From assembly GCA_031772625.1 (NCBI GenBank), contig CM062814.1, forward strand, positions 365,463,750-365,527,749: a stretch of 64,000 nt of DNA, given 5' to 3'. A program made the position numbers and the translations under genes. Position 1 is the first letter of the stretch. Each line of letters opens with the position of its first letter. This document shows, in pieces, positions 22,972 through 34,800 of this stretch. Under the pieces are notes generated by a model, which searched no databases, had not been told where the DNA came from, and was given only the letters and a program-made list of their open reading frames with translations. The DNA comes from Pinus tabuliformis (taxonomy: Eukaryota; Streptophyta; Pinopsida; Pinales; Pinaceae).

Positions 22972-25279
22972 ATGCAAGACACAGGTATAGTGAAATGGGA
23001 GGAGATTTATAATTTCTTTGAGAATAGGGAGTGGCTAAAGTAAAAAATTTCTTGTAAGGAGAAAAATGCACCATACGAGAAGATTAGAAGGATAGAATTA
23101 CACATGGTTGCTACTAGGGCTAAAATATATCCTTATTGTGACATGATACAATGGATTTTGGGTCATACTAACATTCATACATGCACAATTACAAGTTCCA
23201 ATAGAAATGTGATGGCGTACTCAAGGTCAGGCACCCTTTCAACAATTTATAAGATCAATTCTCCTATCCCGTTTTTTACTTCTAAGTTTCTTGATAATTT
23301 CAACAAGACAGTTTTTAAACGAAGTGGAAAAATTATGATAAATTGATTGAAGATTGACCACAGGAAGAGAAAGAGGATTCAAACTCAAATCAACTAAGTA
23401 TTTCCCTGTTGTTATTTTGAAAAGGCATTTTAGGTTCATCATCAAAATACTGTCCATATTATATGGGGAAAAGGACCTGGAGCATTGCAAAAATCAGTGG
23501 TTGTTGATGATTCACATTATCCACCATGACTTAAAACATTTCAATTGGGTTAACATTCTGTCTCAAAACATGACATATGCTTTGAAGTTGGCAATTTCAT
23601 GCTCCTTGGGCTATGAGCACATATTTTAATGTCTACTTATCTCATGGAAATTGTGATTGCCTCTGCCCCCTTACCTATCATGAAGCATAATTATCCCACT
23701 GATGATTAGCCATCCATTCAAAATTATGCTTTAGAGTTATGGGAAAGTAATTATAAATTTCATTTTTATGACATTTGAGATTATGTAATGATCCCTCCAC
23801 ATAAAGTCATCTTTGGCAATGCTTCTCCAAGTAGTAGCCAAGAGCTTAAATAGGCACTTGATCTAATATGAGATGGGTTCATTGAAGAGTTATTTTCCTA
23901 TATCAAAATAAATGGGAGTAAGTTTGGTCCGCATGTATTGTGAACGCAGATTCTTGGAAGAATTGATATTAGAAAGTAGAAAATCAAACAACATTAAATG
24001 GTCAAGCACAAAATATGAGTAAACTACAAAAGAATGTTTTGCCAAATTTTCCAATTATGTTTAGAAGAATAAAATTGAAGGACAAAGGTCACGCATTCAA
24101 GGAAGCTAAATAACTTAACAATATTTGGTTTCACTCATTACCCCATTTTCTTTATGACCCTAGTGGAATAATAAATGATCATTATAAGGTTGTAAGCTAT
24201 AAAAAAACTTTTACTCATCAAAACCCTCCTTTTGATGGTGTTTTCATAAACATTGATAGTTTTGATCATGTGGTTGAAAGAGGAAAACTAAGGAGTATTG
24301 AGGACAGGGAAAAACTTTAGGAATTTAGAGAAAACACTTATGAAAAATTTATTAAACAAAAAGGCGTGCTTCCTTCTATTATAATTGAAGATTTTAAATA
24401 TTTTAAATGTCTGAAAGTTAATTTTTCTTGGTTTCTTTTAGAACCAGTGCCTTTTTCTTGCTAGTTTAAAAAAAATCAAATTAAAAATATGCTTGGTGTT
24501 TTTTTTACGGTGAAATAATCAAGGATTCCTAAGGCTAGGAAATATTTTAATGTTAAATAACAACAATGAAAGTATTGAATCTTTGGTTGAAGAAGGTAGA
24601 TGTTAATGAAATTGTTTCATCAATTCTCCAATAGGAAAAGCAATTACAACCTCAGCACATTCGTAAACCCACTAAGAAGGACGAGAGACTCATGTATGCT
24701 TCATTAAACTGCAAAGAAACAAAAGCAAAGGAAATCCAAGTGTGGACCAAGAAATCCATTGAATATTGCAGCAACGTATGGGAGATTGGGTCAGACCTCA
24801 ATGAAGAATTTGATCTTCCTTGATCCAAACTAATAAGGGAGGCAGTCCCAGGGTATCTGAATCAACAACAGCAAAAATATTGCACAATAAAATATCTGAG
24901 AGAGATGACTGAAACCGAAATTTGGATGCAGCAAAATTTCCAAAAGTTTATGCAATATCCTTTTGAATAGATCAAACTTATTTCAAAATTTGATGTTAAG
25001 TATAATAAAAATAAATTTTTTATTTATAATTTAATGTCAATGTGCCAAGTCAACATTGTTTACTTCCATCTGATTCACTTTTGTACAATTTCTTAGGTGT
25101 ATACAGATTGGGTAAGCTTTATCCAAAAAAATTATCTTCATCAACTCACCATTGAATATAAGGAATATGAAGCCGAAGAGGAAGTTTTAAAGAGTTTTCC
25201 ACTTTTTTTTAGGAAATTATCCTTAGATAAGGAAAATATTTCATTTTTAGCATCATTGCTCACTAAAGAAAATCTTTAA
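22972..25279 (+). pseudogene. decayed protein-coding region, unidentified family
   Basis: A plus-strand frame starts at ATG 22972 (MQDTGIVKWEEIYNFFEN), is cut by a TAA at 23041-23043 and continues with HMVATRAKIYPYCDMIQWIL to 23345. The sense then shifts to the frame at 23354 (ILYGEKDLEHCKNQWLLM, HFNWVNILSQNMTYALK) and after one more shift continues to about 23930 with several stops. Further segments are at about 24640-24960 (KPTKKDERLMYASLNC; YLREMTETEIWMQQNFQKF) and 25097-25279 (MYTDWVSFIQKNYLHQLTIE), each next to AG acceptor-like sites. Tryptophan- and tyrosine-rich, alpha-helical-looking protein. I have an unverified impression of a lineage-expanded hypothetical protein family seen in repeat-rich gymnosperm genomes. 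No catalytic motif is visible. Confidence 0.45.
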
Positions 25280-25629
25280 GATTTTGTAGTTATTTAAGTA
25301 TTTATATTGTCTCTTACATTGATGTAAGATTCGATGAGTTGTGGAACTAAAGGTCTGCAATCTATAATGAATTTTTGAGGCTAATCATTTCTGAAGACAA
25401 AAATCGACATTAAATATGTTATGGGTTATGTGTATGATGTGTTGTCATCATTTTAATTAGTTAATAGATGCATGTGGTATTCATTTTCTAACATTATTCA
25501 TATTCAACTCTCACTGAATCTTGTGATATTATATTAACATTTCTTAAGATATGCTTTTGTGTATTTTTACTTTCATACAAAGATTATGAACTGTTTGTTG
25601 TTTATGTTCTTATTTGATGGTGAAATCTA
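25280..25629. other. spacer, no gene seen
   Basis: AT-rich sequence between the decayed coding region and the next retroelement; its last bases ATCTA form the probable left target-site copy. Confidence 0.4.
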
Positions 25630-25925
25630 TGTTAGGAAACCAACTCAACAAAAGATAGAAAAGATAGATCAATGCCTTATAATTCAGCCTCTTCGAGGGG
25701 GCAACCTCCTTTACATTACACAAATGAAAAATTCTTAGATGATACAAATGGCTAAACCTCCCTTCGATATATAGGAGTCTATGGGGTCATAATATAATCA
25801 AGCCGACATAACAAAAATAACCTAAGGGCACAAAAATAACAATAGTGGGTTTCTATGGGGCATACTAATAATAATATGGGGACAATAGGGGCACAATAAT
25901 AACAATAAGGGATACAATGACAATA
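25630..25925 (-). repeat. 3' LTR, outer part (interrupted)
   Basis: Starts TGTTAGGAAACC and matches 37069 onward through GGGATACAATGACAATA, then breaks at the TG of the inserted element. Confidence 0.88.
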
Positions 25926-26258
25926 TGTTGGGTCCCTATAATACTAGTGATTACCCCATTACTATTGTAGTTATACCCCTTATTTATATTGTTGTGCCCC
26001 TATTACCCCCATATTGTTATTTCTGTGCCCCATAGAATCCCTCTATTGTTATTTTTGTGGCTTTATATTATTATTGTTAGGTCAGCTGGATTATATTGTG
26101 ACTCCTTAGACTCCTATATATAGAAAGGAGGTTTTGTCATTTGTATCATCCAAGAATTGTTCATTTATGTAATGTAAAGGAGGTTGCCCCCTCGAAGAGG
26201 CTGAATTCTAAGGCGTTGATCTTTCTTTCCTATCTTTTCTTGAGCTGGTTTCATAACA
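25926..26258 (+). repeat. 5' LTR of the plus-strand chromovirus
   Basis: Starts TGTTGGGTCCC and ends TTTCATAACA. A CTATATATAGAAAGG run at about 26114-26128 is a good TATA box candidate, leaving roughly 130 bases of R-U5. Confidence 0.92.
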
Positions 26259-26260
26259 TT

Positions 26261-26277
26261 TGGTATCAGAGCTTTGG
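26261..26277 (+). other. primer binding site, tRNA-iMet type
   Basis: TGGTATCAGAGCTTTGG starts two bases after the LTR end. Confidence 0.9.
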
Positions 26278-26927
26278 ATTCCAAGGTTTCGCTGCTCCAA
26301 ACAGGTCATCGTGGCATTTTTGCTATAACTTTTTTTCTGTGACATTTCAGAAGTTGCAAAAGAAACAAATTTGAGAAGAAATCGCGCAGAACCTTGGGTC
26401 CGAATTTCAGAGCTTTTCGCGCGATATTTTCGGAGATATGATGTGAGGAAGTTGGTCTTTTTGCAGACTCCTGAATTACGCTCAAAACAGGTGACCTGGG
26501 GAAAATCGTCATAACTTTCTTTCTGTGCATCGGATTGAAATTTTGTAAGAAGGTACAGAAAGAGGATGGACTGTAGTTTTCTTTTATATAATTTTCAGAG
26601 TCAAAGGTTGAAGCAGTGACAGGTGGCACTTCATACAAGTTCGCTCTACTGAAATAGTCTATAATCAGGTCACTGCGGGAGATTGTGCATAACTCTTTCC
26701 TGGAGAATTCAATTTGGATCAAACTAGTGGCACTGGAAAGAGGACATACAAGGCTACTACAGGTCACAATTTCAGAACTGGATGATTCAAAATTACAGAG
26801 ATACATCAGATTCAATATCACGCTTCTACAAAGTAAAAAAAGGTGTGTAGTTTTTTTTTTTAATTTTTGCATAAGCTTGGTTTGAAGGAATTCAAAGGGC
26901 ATAGTAAAGCATTATTATCGGTAACTG
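26278..26927 (+). other. 5' untranslated leader of the plus-strand chromovirus
   Basis: 650 bases between PBS and gag start. The matching leader of the minus-strand sister lies at 36378-37050. A long antisense open frame at 26306-26902 has no counterpart function and is not called. The leader has repeated TTCAGA/ACTTTTTTTCTGTG-like segments. Confidence 0.5.
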
Positions 26928-29900
26928 ATGCCCCGAGGAAAGAAAATGCAAACACCTAGTAAGGAACCTGAAAGCTCTAGCATGACTCATGAAGAAGAGG
27001 AAGAAATGCTACATGATATATCAAAATTACAAGAACAAGTGCAACAAATGTCACGCTCACAAAAGCTAACAGATGCTAAGATAAATGGCATAGAATCTAA
27101 GATAAATGGCGTGGAATCTAAGATAAAGGGCATGGAAGCTAAGATGGATGATCTGAAGACAGATTTGAGGACAGATTTGAAGACAGACATGGCAGATTTG
27201 AAGACAGATTTGACAAATTTTCTACAAGAAATACTTACTAATGGTGAAAAGGTTGTAAAGGAAACTCATGATGTGAACAAAAGAAATGTTAATCATGATT
27301 CCATAGACTCTAATGTTGGATCAAAGACCCACCATATTCCAAAAATCGATATGAGGAAGTTTGATGGCAAGGATCCCGCCACATGGATATTACAGATGGA
27401 GCAATTCTTCGATCTCAATAATGTGCAAAACACACAAAAGGTACGTATGGCAACTTTATATTTGGAACCAAATCAGTTTGTATGGTATCAATGGCTTTGT
27501 TCTCGTAAGAAATTTATCACTTGGGCAATTTTTATGGAAGAATTGATAGCACATTATGAGGATACAAAAAGCAACACTTTTTTTAGCCAATTGATAAGTC
27601 TCAAACAAAAGGGTTCAATAATGGAGCACATTGAGGAGTTCCAAAAATTGAACATAAGGGTAAAAGATATTCCAGAGGAGCATAGGATTGATGTGTTCAT
27701 AGGGTCTTTAAAGGATAATATCCAACATGATGTGCGCCTTTGGGAACCTGATTCATTAGAGAAGGCATTCAGGTTAGCAAGAAAAATGGAAAGCAAAATT
27801 ATGGAAACTAGGAAGCATACCATTCACAACTATAAAGATGGAAGTGTTGTTGACCATAGTCTTCCACAACCTACAAGGTTGACACCACAACAATTGGAAG
27901 AAAAAAGAGCAAAAGGGCTTTGTTGCAATTGTGATAGCAAATACACAAAGGGTCATAAGTGTGCTGAGAAGAAATTATTCTACATAGATTGTGAAGAGGA
28001 AGAAGAAAAGGAGCAAGAAAGGTCAAAAGAAGAGGATATATTCCAGGAACAAAGCCTAGATAAAGAACAAATAAATCCGACCATATCTTGTAATGCATTG
28101 GCGGGAATTACCACTCCTCAAACCATCAAGATAGAAGGACAAATCAAGAAGAAAAAGGTAATAGTGTTGATTGATTCAGGAAGCACCCACAATTTTATTC
28201 ATTGTAGGGTAGCAAAAGAATTGAATTGCTTCCTATATCCAGCACCAGAGTGTCAAGTGATGATTGCAAATGGAGGAACAATAAATTGTTCTGGAAAGTG
28301 CCATAATATCAAGCTATCCATGGGAGAATATGTATTGACTAGCCCAATGCTTTCCATTCCAATGGGAGGTGCTGATGTTGTACTAGGAGTCCAATGGCTA
28401 CAATCCTTGGGTACAATAGCTTTTAATTTTCAAGAACTTTTCATGAAATTTTCTATGGAAGGAAAGGAAGTTGAATTAAGGGGTATTGCAGGGAAACCAG
28501 GAAAGATAATCAGCTCTAATGGCATGACAAAGCTTCTAAAAAAGGAGCAAAGAGGTGTAATTGCACAATTATGTTCGCTAGATGTTTCCACATTGGAATC
28601 ATCTATTTCTCCAGATCTCCAAAAAGTCTGGACAATCATTCCAAGGTATTTGAGACTCCCAAAGGTCTCCCACCTATGCGTGATCATGATCATGCTATTC
28701 ATCTGATTCCAGGAAGTGTTCCTCCAAACATCAGGCCGTACAGATATCCATATGTCCAAAAAAGTGAAATTGAACGTATGATTGCAGAAATGCTAGAGGC
28801 TGGTATAATTCAACCGAGTCAAAGTTCTTTCTCAGCTCCAGTAGTATTGGTGCACAAGAAGGATGGATCATGGCGCATGTGTCCAGATTATAGGGAGCTC
28901 AACAAGCTCACTATTAAAGATAAGTTCCCCATTCCTGTCATTGATGAATTACTGGATGAATTGCATGGATCAATTTACTTCACCAAGTTGGATCTTCGTT
29001 CGGGATATCATCAAATCAGAATGAAGATTGAAGACATTCCGAAAACGGCATTTAGAACTCATGAGGGTCATTATGAATTTTTGGTCATGCCTTTTGGCCT
29101 TACCAATGCACCTTCAACATTTCAAGGTTTGATGAATTCAATTTTCAAACCATTCCTTAGAAAATTTGTGTTAGTATTTTTTGATGATATACTAATCTAC
29201 AGCAAGTCTTGGAAGGATCATGTTGAACATGTTGACAAGGTGCTACAACAATTGGAGGAGAAACAATTATATGCAAAAAGATCCAAATGTTTCTTTGGAG
29301 TCCAGGAGGTGGAATATTTGGGTCATATTGTATCTCATGAAGGAGTTAAGGTAGACCCTAGCAAAATTAAAGCCATTAAGGAATGGAAAATCCCCACATC
29401 CATAAAGCATCTGCGAGGATTTCTTGGGTTGACAGGGTATTATCGCAAGTTTGTTAAGAATTATGGGAGAATAGCAGCACCTCTAACAACATTATTGAAG
29501 AAAGATTCATTTTCATGGACTCTGGAAGCAACAAAGGCCTTTGAACATCTTAAAGAGGCAATGTGCCAAGCACCAGTCTTAGCTACACCGGACTTCACAA
29601 AAACCTTTATTGTGGAATGTGATGCTTCAGGAAATGGAATTGGTGTTGTTCTAATGCAAGATGAAAGACCCATTGATTTTGAAAGTCGTCCAATCAAGGG
29701 AAAGTTTTTAAGCAAAGCTATTTATGAGAAGGAAATGTTGGCAATACTCCATGCACTTAAGAAATGGCGACCCTACCTAATGGGAAGACACTTCAAGGTA
29801 AAAACGGATCATGATAGCCTTAAATACTTTTTAGAACAAAGATTATCCTCTAAAGAGCAACAAAAGTGGGTCACAAAGATGTTGGGTTATGACTTTGAAA

Positions 29901-31430
29901 TCATCTACAAAAAAGGGAAGCAAAATGTGGTGGCAGATGCACTCTCAAGAAAGGATGAGGATATGGAAGCATTGTTGTGTGCCATTTCTATTATCCAACC
30001 AGATTGGATAAATGAAGCAAAGGAGGAATGGAAGAATGACGAAGAAGTGTGGGCACTTATTCGAAAGCTACAACAAGATTCCAGTACTTTGATACATTTA
30101 GCTGGAAAAATGATTCGTTATGGTACAAAGATCGCTTATACCTCTGTAAGAATTCCCAGCTAAAACAAAAGATTCTTATGGAATTGCACACTTCTCCCTT
30201 AGGAGGGCACTCAGGATTTTTAAAAACTTACCACAGGGTTAAGAAGGAATTTTTTTGGGATGGCCTTAAATCAGATATTCAAAAGTTTGTGGCGGAATGT
30301 TTGGTTTGCCAACAAAATAAAGTTGAAACAATTAAGACACCGGGTCTATTACAACCTTTATCCATTCCAAGCCAACGTTGGGAGGAGGTTTCAATGGATT
30401 TTATCACAGGTTTACCCAAGTCTGAGGGAAAAAGTGTCATCATGGTGGTAGTTGACAGACTTACCAAGTATGCACACTTTTGTGCATTATCACATCCATT
30501 TAAAGCCATTACAGTTTCTACTGCATTTATGGAAACAGTTCAAAAGCTACATGGAAATCCAAAGATTATTGTAAGTGACAGAGATCCCATTTTCACTGGA
30601 AATTTTTGGACAGAATTATTTTCTTGTCTTGGTACTCAGTTAGCTCATAGCTCATCTTATCATCCTCAATCTGATGGGCAAACTGAGATAGTAAACAAAT
30701 GTTTGGAAGGATATCTTCGTTGCTTTGTATCTGATAAACAGACACAATGGGTCAAATGGTTGCCTCTGGCTGAATGGTGGTATAACACTTCCTTCCATAC
30801 AACAACAAAAATGACCCCATTTATGGCACTTTATGGGTACCAACCACCATCATCACATCATATTTAAGAGAAAATTCTAAGGTTCAGGCAGTGGAACATC
30901 ACATCGAACATCAACAACAAGTCCTCCAACTCTTAAAGGATAACCTCGTGTTGGCACAAAATAGAATGAAACAACAGGCAGATCAACATCGCAGTGAAAG
31001 AAGTTTTGATGTAGGTGATTGGGTATTCCTACGGCTACAACCATATAAGAAAATGTCCCTAAAGCAAGCTAAGAAGGATAATAAATTATCACCAAAGTAT
31101 TATGGTCCGTACAAGGTGTTGGAAAAGATTGGTACTATGGCATACAAATTAGAGCTTCCTGCAGCTTCTCGATTGCACCAAGTTTTCCATGTTTCATGTT
31201 TAAAGAAGGTTATAGGCGACAAGCTCCCAGTTCAAACAATATTGCCAGAACTTAACGAGGAAGGAAAAATTATATTGGAACCGGAAGCAGTCACAGAAAC
31301 AAGAACTCGACAGCTACGAAATCGATCAATTTCAGAGTATCTTATCAAGTGGAAGAACTTATCCGCTGAAGATTCCACATGGGAGGATGAGAATTTTATG
31401 CAGAAGTATCCAGAACTGCTCAAGCGTTGA
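26928..31430 (+). pseudogene. gag-pol: gag-pol of the plus-strand chromovirus (three frameshifts)
   Basis: Gag starts MPRGKKMQTPSKEPESSSMT at 26928. It has a coiled coil of heptads (residues 35-105), the gag core (WILQMEQFFDLNN, FSQLISLKQKGSIMEHIEEF), a zinc knuckle (CCNCDSKYTKGHKC, about residue 330) and protease LIDSGSTHNFIH (about residue 413). One lost base near 28632 moves the frame to [45 protein letters not shown] and [10 protein letters not shown] (about 29178). RNase H has [13 protein letters not shown] and [13 protein letters not shown] second shift lies near 30093, then integrase (CLVCQQNKVE, MDFITGLPKSEG, YHPQSDGQTEIVNK). A third shift near 30848 precedes the C-terminal part with a chromodomain (EYLIKWKNLSAEDSTWEDE) ending at TGA 31428-31430. 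Over 1,490 codons are otherwise open. Confidence 0.93.
27075..27236 (+). repeat. 21-bp heptad-coding tandem repeats in gag
   Basis: Units reading AARATAAATGGCRTRGAATC-like code K-I-N-G-I-E-S type heptads three to four times, followed by D-L-K-T-D-type units. The minus-strand sister has a different set at about 36095-36235 (M-N-G-M-D-A-K type). Repeat number and phase differ between the copies. Confidence 0.8.
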
Positions 31431-31446
31431 GGACCACACTTTTTTT

Positions 31447-31460
31447 GAAGGAGAGGGGCA
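31447..31460 (+). other. polypurine tract
   Basis: GAAGGAGAGGGGCA lies immediately before the 3' LTR. The sister element has the inverse (TGCCCCTCTCCTTCTG) at 31836. Confidence 0.85.
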
Positions 31461-31793
31461 TGTTGGGTCCCTATAATACTAGTGATTACCCCATTACTAT
31501 TGTAGTTATACCCCTTATTTATATTGTTGTGACTCTATTACCCCCATATTGTTATTTCTGTGCCCCATAGAATCCCTCTATTGTTATTTTTGTGGCTTGA
31601 TATTATTATTGTTAGGTCGGCTGGATTATATTGTGACTCCTTAGACTCCTATATATAGAAAGGAGGTTTTTTCATTTGTATCATCCAAGAATTTTTCATT
31701 TATGTAATGTAAAGGAGGTTTCCCCCTCGAAGAGGCTGAATTCTAAGGCGCTGATCTTTCTTTTCTATCTTTTCTTGAGCTGGTTTCATAACA
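31461..31793 (+). repeat. 3' LTR of the plus-strand chromovirus
   Basis: 333 bp, TGTTGGGTCCC to TTTCATAACA, the pair of 25926-26258. Confidence 0.92.
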
Positions 31794-31835
31794 TAGTAGT
31801 AATGGGGGAATCACTAGTATTATAGGGGCCTAACA
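31794..31835 (-). repeat. 3' LTR, inner part (resumes after nested insertion)
   Basis: The last 42 bases of the minus-strand element's 3' LTR (..CTAGTATTATAGGGGCC TAACA), directly followed by its polypurine tract in reverse at 31836-31851. Confidence 0.85.
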
Positions 31836-31864
31836 TGCCCCTCTCCTTCTGAAAAGCGTTGTCC

Positions 31865-34800
31865 TCAATGCTTGAGTATTTCTGGATGCTTCTGTATAAA
31901 ATTCTCATCCTTCCATGTGGAATCTTCAGCAGATAAGTTCTTCCACTTGATTAGATACTCCGAAATTGATCAATTTCGTACCTGTCGAGTTCTTGTTTCT
32001 GTGACTGCTTCCAGTTCTAATATGATTTTTCCTTCCTCGTCATGTTCTGGCAATATTGTTTGAAGTGGGAGCTTGTCACCTATAACCTTCTTTGAACATG
32101 AAACATGGAAAACTAGGTGCACTCGAGAAGCTGCGGGAAGCTCTAATTTGTATGCCATAGAACCAATCTTTTGTAACACCTTGTACAGATCATAATACTT
32201 TGTTGATAATTTATTATCCTTCTTAGCTTTCTTGAGGGACATTTGTTTATATGGTTATAGCCATAGGAATACCCAGTCACCCTACATCAAAACGTCTTTC
32301 GCTGTGATGTTGATCTGCCTGTTATTTCATTCAATTCTAAGCCAATGTAAGGTTATACTTTAAGAGTTGGAGAACTTGTTGTTGATGCTCGATGTGATGT
32401 TCCACTATTTGAACCTTAGAATTTTCTCTTAAATATGATGTGATCGATGGTGGATGATATCCATAAAGTGCTATAAATGGGGTCATTTTTGCTGCGGTAT
32501 GGAAGGAAGTGTTATACCACCATTCAACCAGAGGAGACCATTTGACCCATTGTGTCTATTTATCAACTACAAAACAATGAATATATCCTTCCAAACATTT
32601 TTTTACTATCTCAGTTTTCCCATCAGATCGAGGATGATAAGATGAGCTATGAGCTAACTAAGTGCCGAGACAAGAAAATAATTCTGTCCAAAAATTTCCA
32701 GTGAAAATGGGATCTTTGTCGCTTACAATAATCTGTGGGTTTCCATGTAGCTTTTGAATTATTTCCATAAGTGCAGTAGAAACTGTACTGGCTTGAAATG
32801 GATGTGATAATGCACAAAAGTGTGCATAGTTGGTAAGTCTGCCAACTACCACCATGATGACACTATTTCCCTCGGACTTGGGTAAACCTGTGATAAAATC
32901 CATTGAAACCTCCTCCCAATGTTGGCTTGGAATGGATGAAGGTTGTAATAAACCTCGGGTCTTAATTGCTTCAACTTTATTTTTTTGGGAAACCAAACAT
33001 TCTTCCACAAACTTTTGAATATCCGATTTAAGCCCGTCCCAAAAAAATTCCTTCTTAACCTTGTGGTAAGTTTTTAAAAATCTTGAGTGCCCTCCCAAGG
33101 GAGAAGTGTGCAATTCCATAAGAATCTTTTGTTTGAGTTGGGAATTATTACATAGGTATAAGTGATCTTTGTACAATAACGAATCATTTTTCCATCTAAA
33201 TGTATCAGATGTACTGGGATCTTGTTGTATATTTCGAATGAGTTCCCACACTTCTTCATCATTCTTCCATTCCTCCCTTACTTCATTTATCCAATTTGGT
33301 TGGATAATAGAAATGGCGCACAACAATGCTTCCACATCCTCATCCTTTCTTGAGAATGCATCAGCCACAACATTTTACTTCCCTTTTTTGTAGATGATTT
33401 CAAAGTCATAACCCAACATCTTTGTGACCCATTTTTTTTTCTCTTAAGAGGATAATATTTGTTCTAAAAGGTATTTAAGAATATCATGATCCATTTTTAC
33501 CTTGAAGTTTCTTCCCATTAGGTAGGGTTGCCATTTCTTATGTGCATGTAGTATTGCCAACATTTCCTTCTCATAAATAGCTTTTGTAAATACTTTCCCC
33601 TGATTGGATGACTTTCGAAAGTAATGGGTCTTTCATCTTGCATTAAAACAACACCAATTCCATTTCCTCAAGCATCAAATTCCACAATAAAGGTTTTTGT
33701 GAAGTTTGGCATACCTAAGACCGGTGCTTGGCACATTGCCTCTTTAAGATGTTCAAAGGCCTTTGATACTTCTGGAGTCCATTAAAGTGCATCTTTCTTC
33801 AATAATGTTGTTGGAGGTGCTGCTATTCTCCATAATTCTTAACAATCTTGTGATAATACCCTGTCAACCCAAGAAATCCTCGTAGATGCTTATGGATGTG
33901 GGGAATTTCCATTCCTTAATGGTTTTAATTTTGCTAGGGTCTACCTTAACACCTTCATGAGATACAATATGACCCAGATATTCCACCTCTTGTATTGCAA
34001 AGAAATATTTGGAGCTTTTTGCATATAATTGTTTCTCCTCCAATAGTTTTAGCACCCTGTCAACATGTTCAACATGATCCTTCCAAGACTTGTTTTAGAT
34101 TAGTATATCATCAAAAAATACTAACACAAATTTTCTAAGGAATGGTTTGAAAATGGAACTCATCAAACCTTGAAATGTAGAAGGTGCATTTATATGGCCA
34201 AAAGGCATGACCAAAAATTCATAATGACCCTCATGAGTTCTAAATGTTGTTTTCAGAATGTCTTCAGTCTTCATTCTAATTTGATGATATCCTGGACGAA
34301 GATCCAACTTGGTGAAGTAAATCAATCCATGCAATTCATCCAATAATTCATCAATGACAGGAATGAGAAATTTATCTTTAATAATGAGCTTGTTGAGCTC
34401 CCTATAATCTAGACACATGCACCATGATCCATCCTTCTTGTGCACCAATACTACTGGAGCAGAGAAAGAACTTTGACTAGGTTGAATTATACCAGCCTCT
34501 ATCCTTTCCGCAACCATATGTTTAATTTCACTCTTTTGGGCATAGGGATATTTGTACAACCTGATGTTTGGAGGAACACTTCCTTGAATAAAATGAATAG
34601 CATGATCATGATCACAAATATGTGGGACACCTTTGGGAGACTCAAATACCTTGGAATGATTTTCCAAGACTTTTTGGAGATCTGGAGAAATAGATGATTT
34701 CGATGTGGGAACTTCTAGTGAACATAATTGTGCAATCGCACCTTGTTTTTCCTTCTTTAGAAGCTTTGTCATAACGTTAGAGCTAATTATCTTTCCTGGT

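Larger units (their letters stand above)
25926..31793 (+). mobile_element. Ty3/gypsy chromovirus (plus strand), nearly intact, nested
   Basis: A 5868-bp element: LTRs 25926-26258 and 31461-31793 (333 bp each, nine differences counted by eye), PBS 26261-26277, gag-pol 26928-31430, PPT 31447-31460. It sits inside the 3' LTR of a relative on the other strand. The flanks (CAATA before, TAGTA after) match at only three of five positions, so the target duplication is not clean. Three single-base losses or shifts are the only major coding defects seen, making this the best preserved element in the window. Confidence 0.92.

Noticed and set aside
26306-26902. 198-codon minus-strand frame in the leader of the plus-strand chromovirus
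   Set aside because: It is antisense to a 5' leader, has no recognisable domain, and the equivalent frame is not kept in the sister element.
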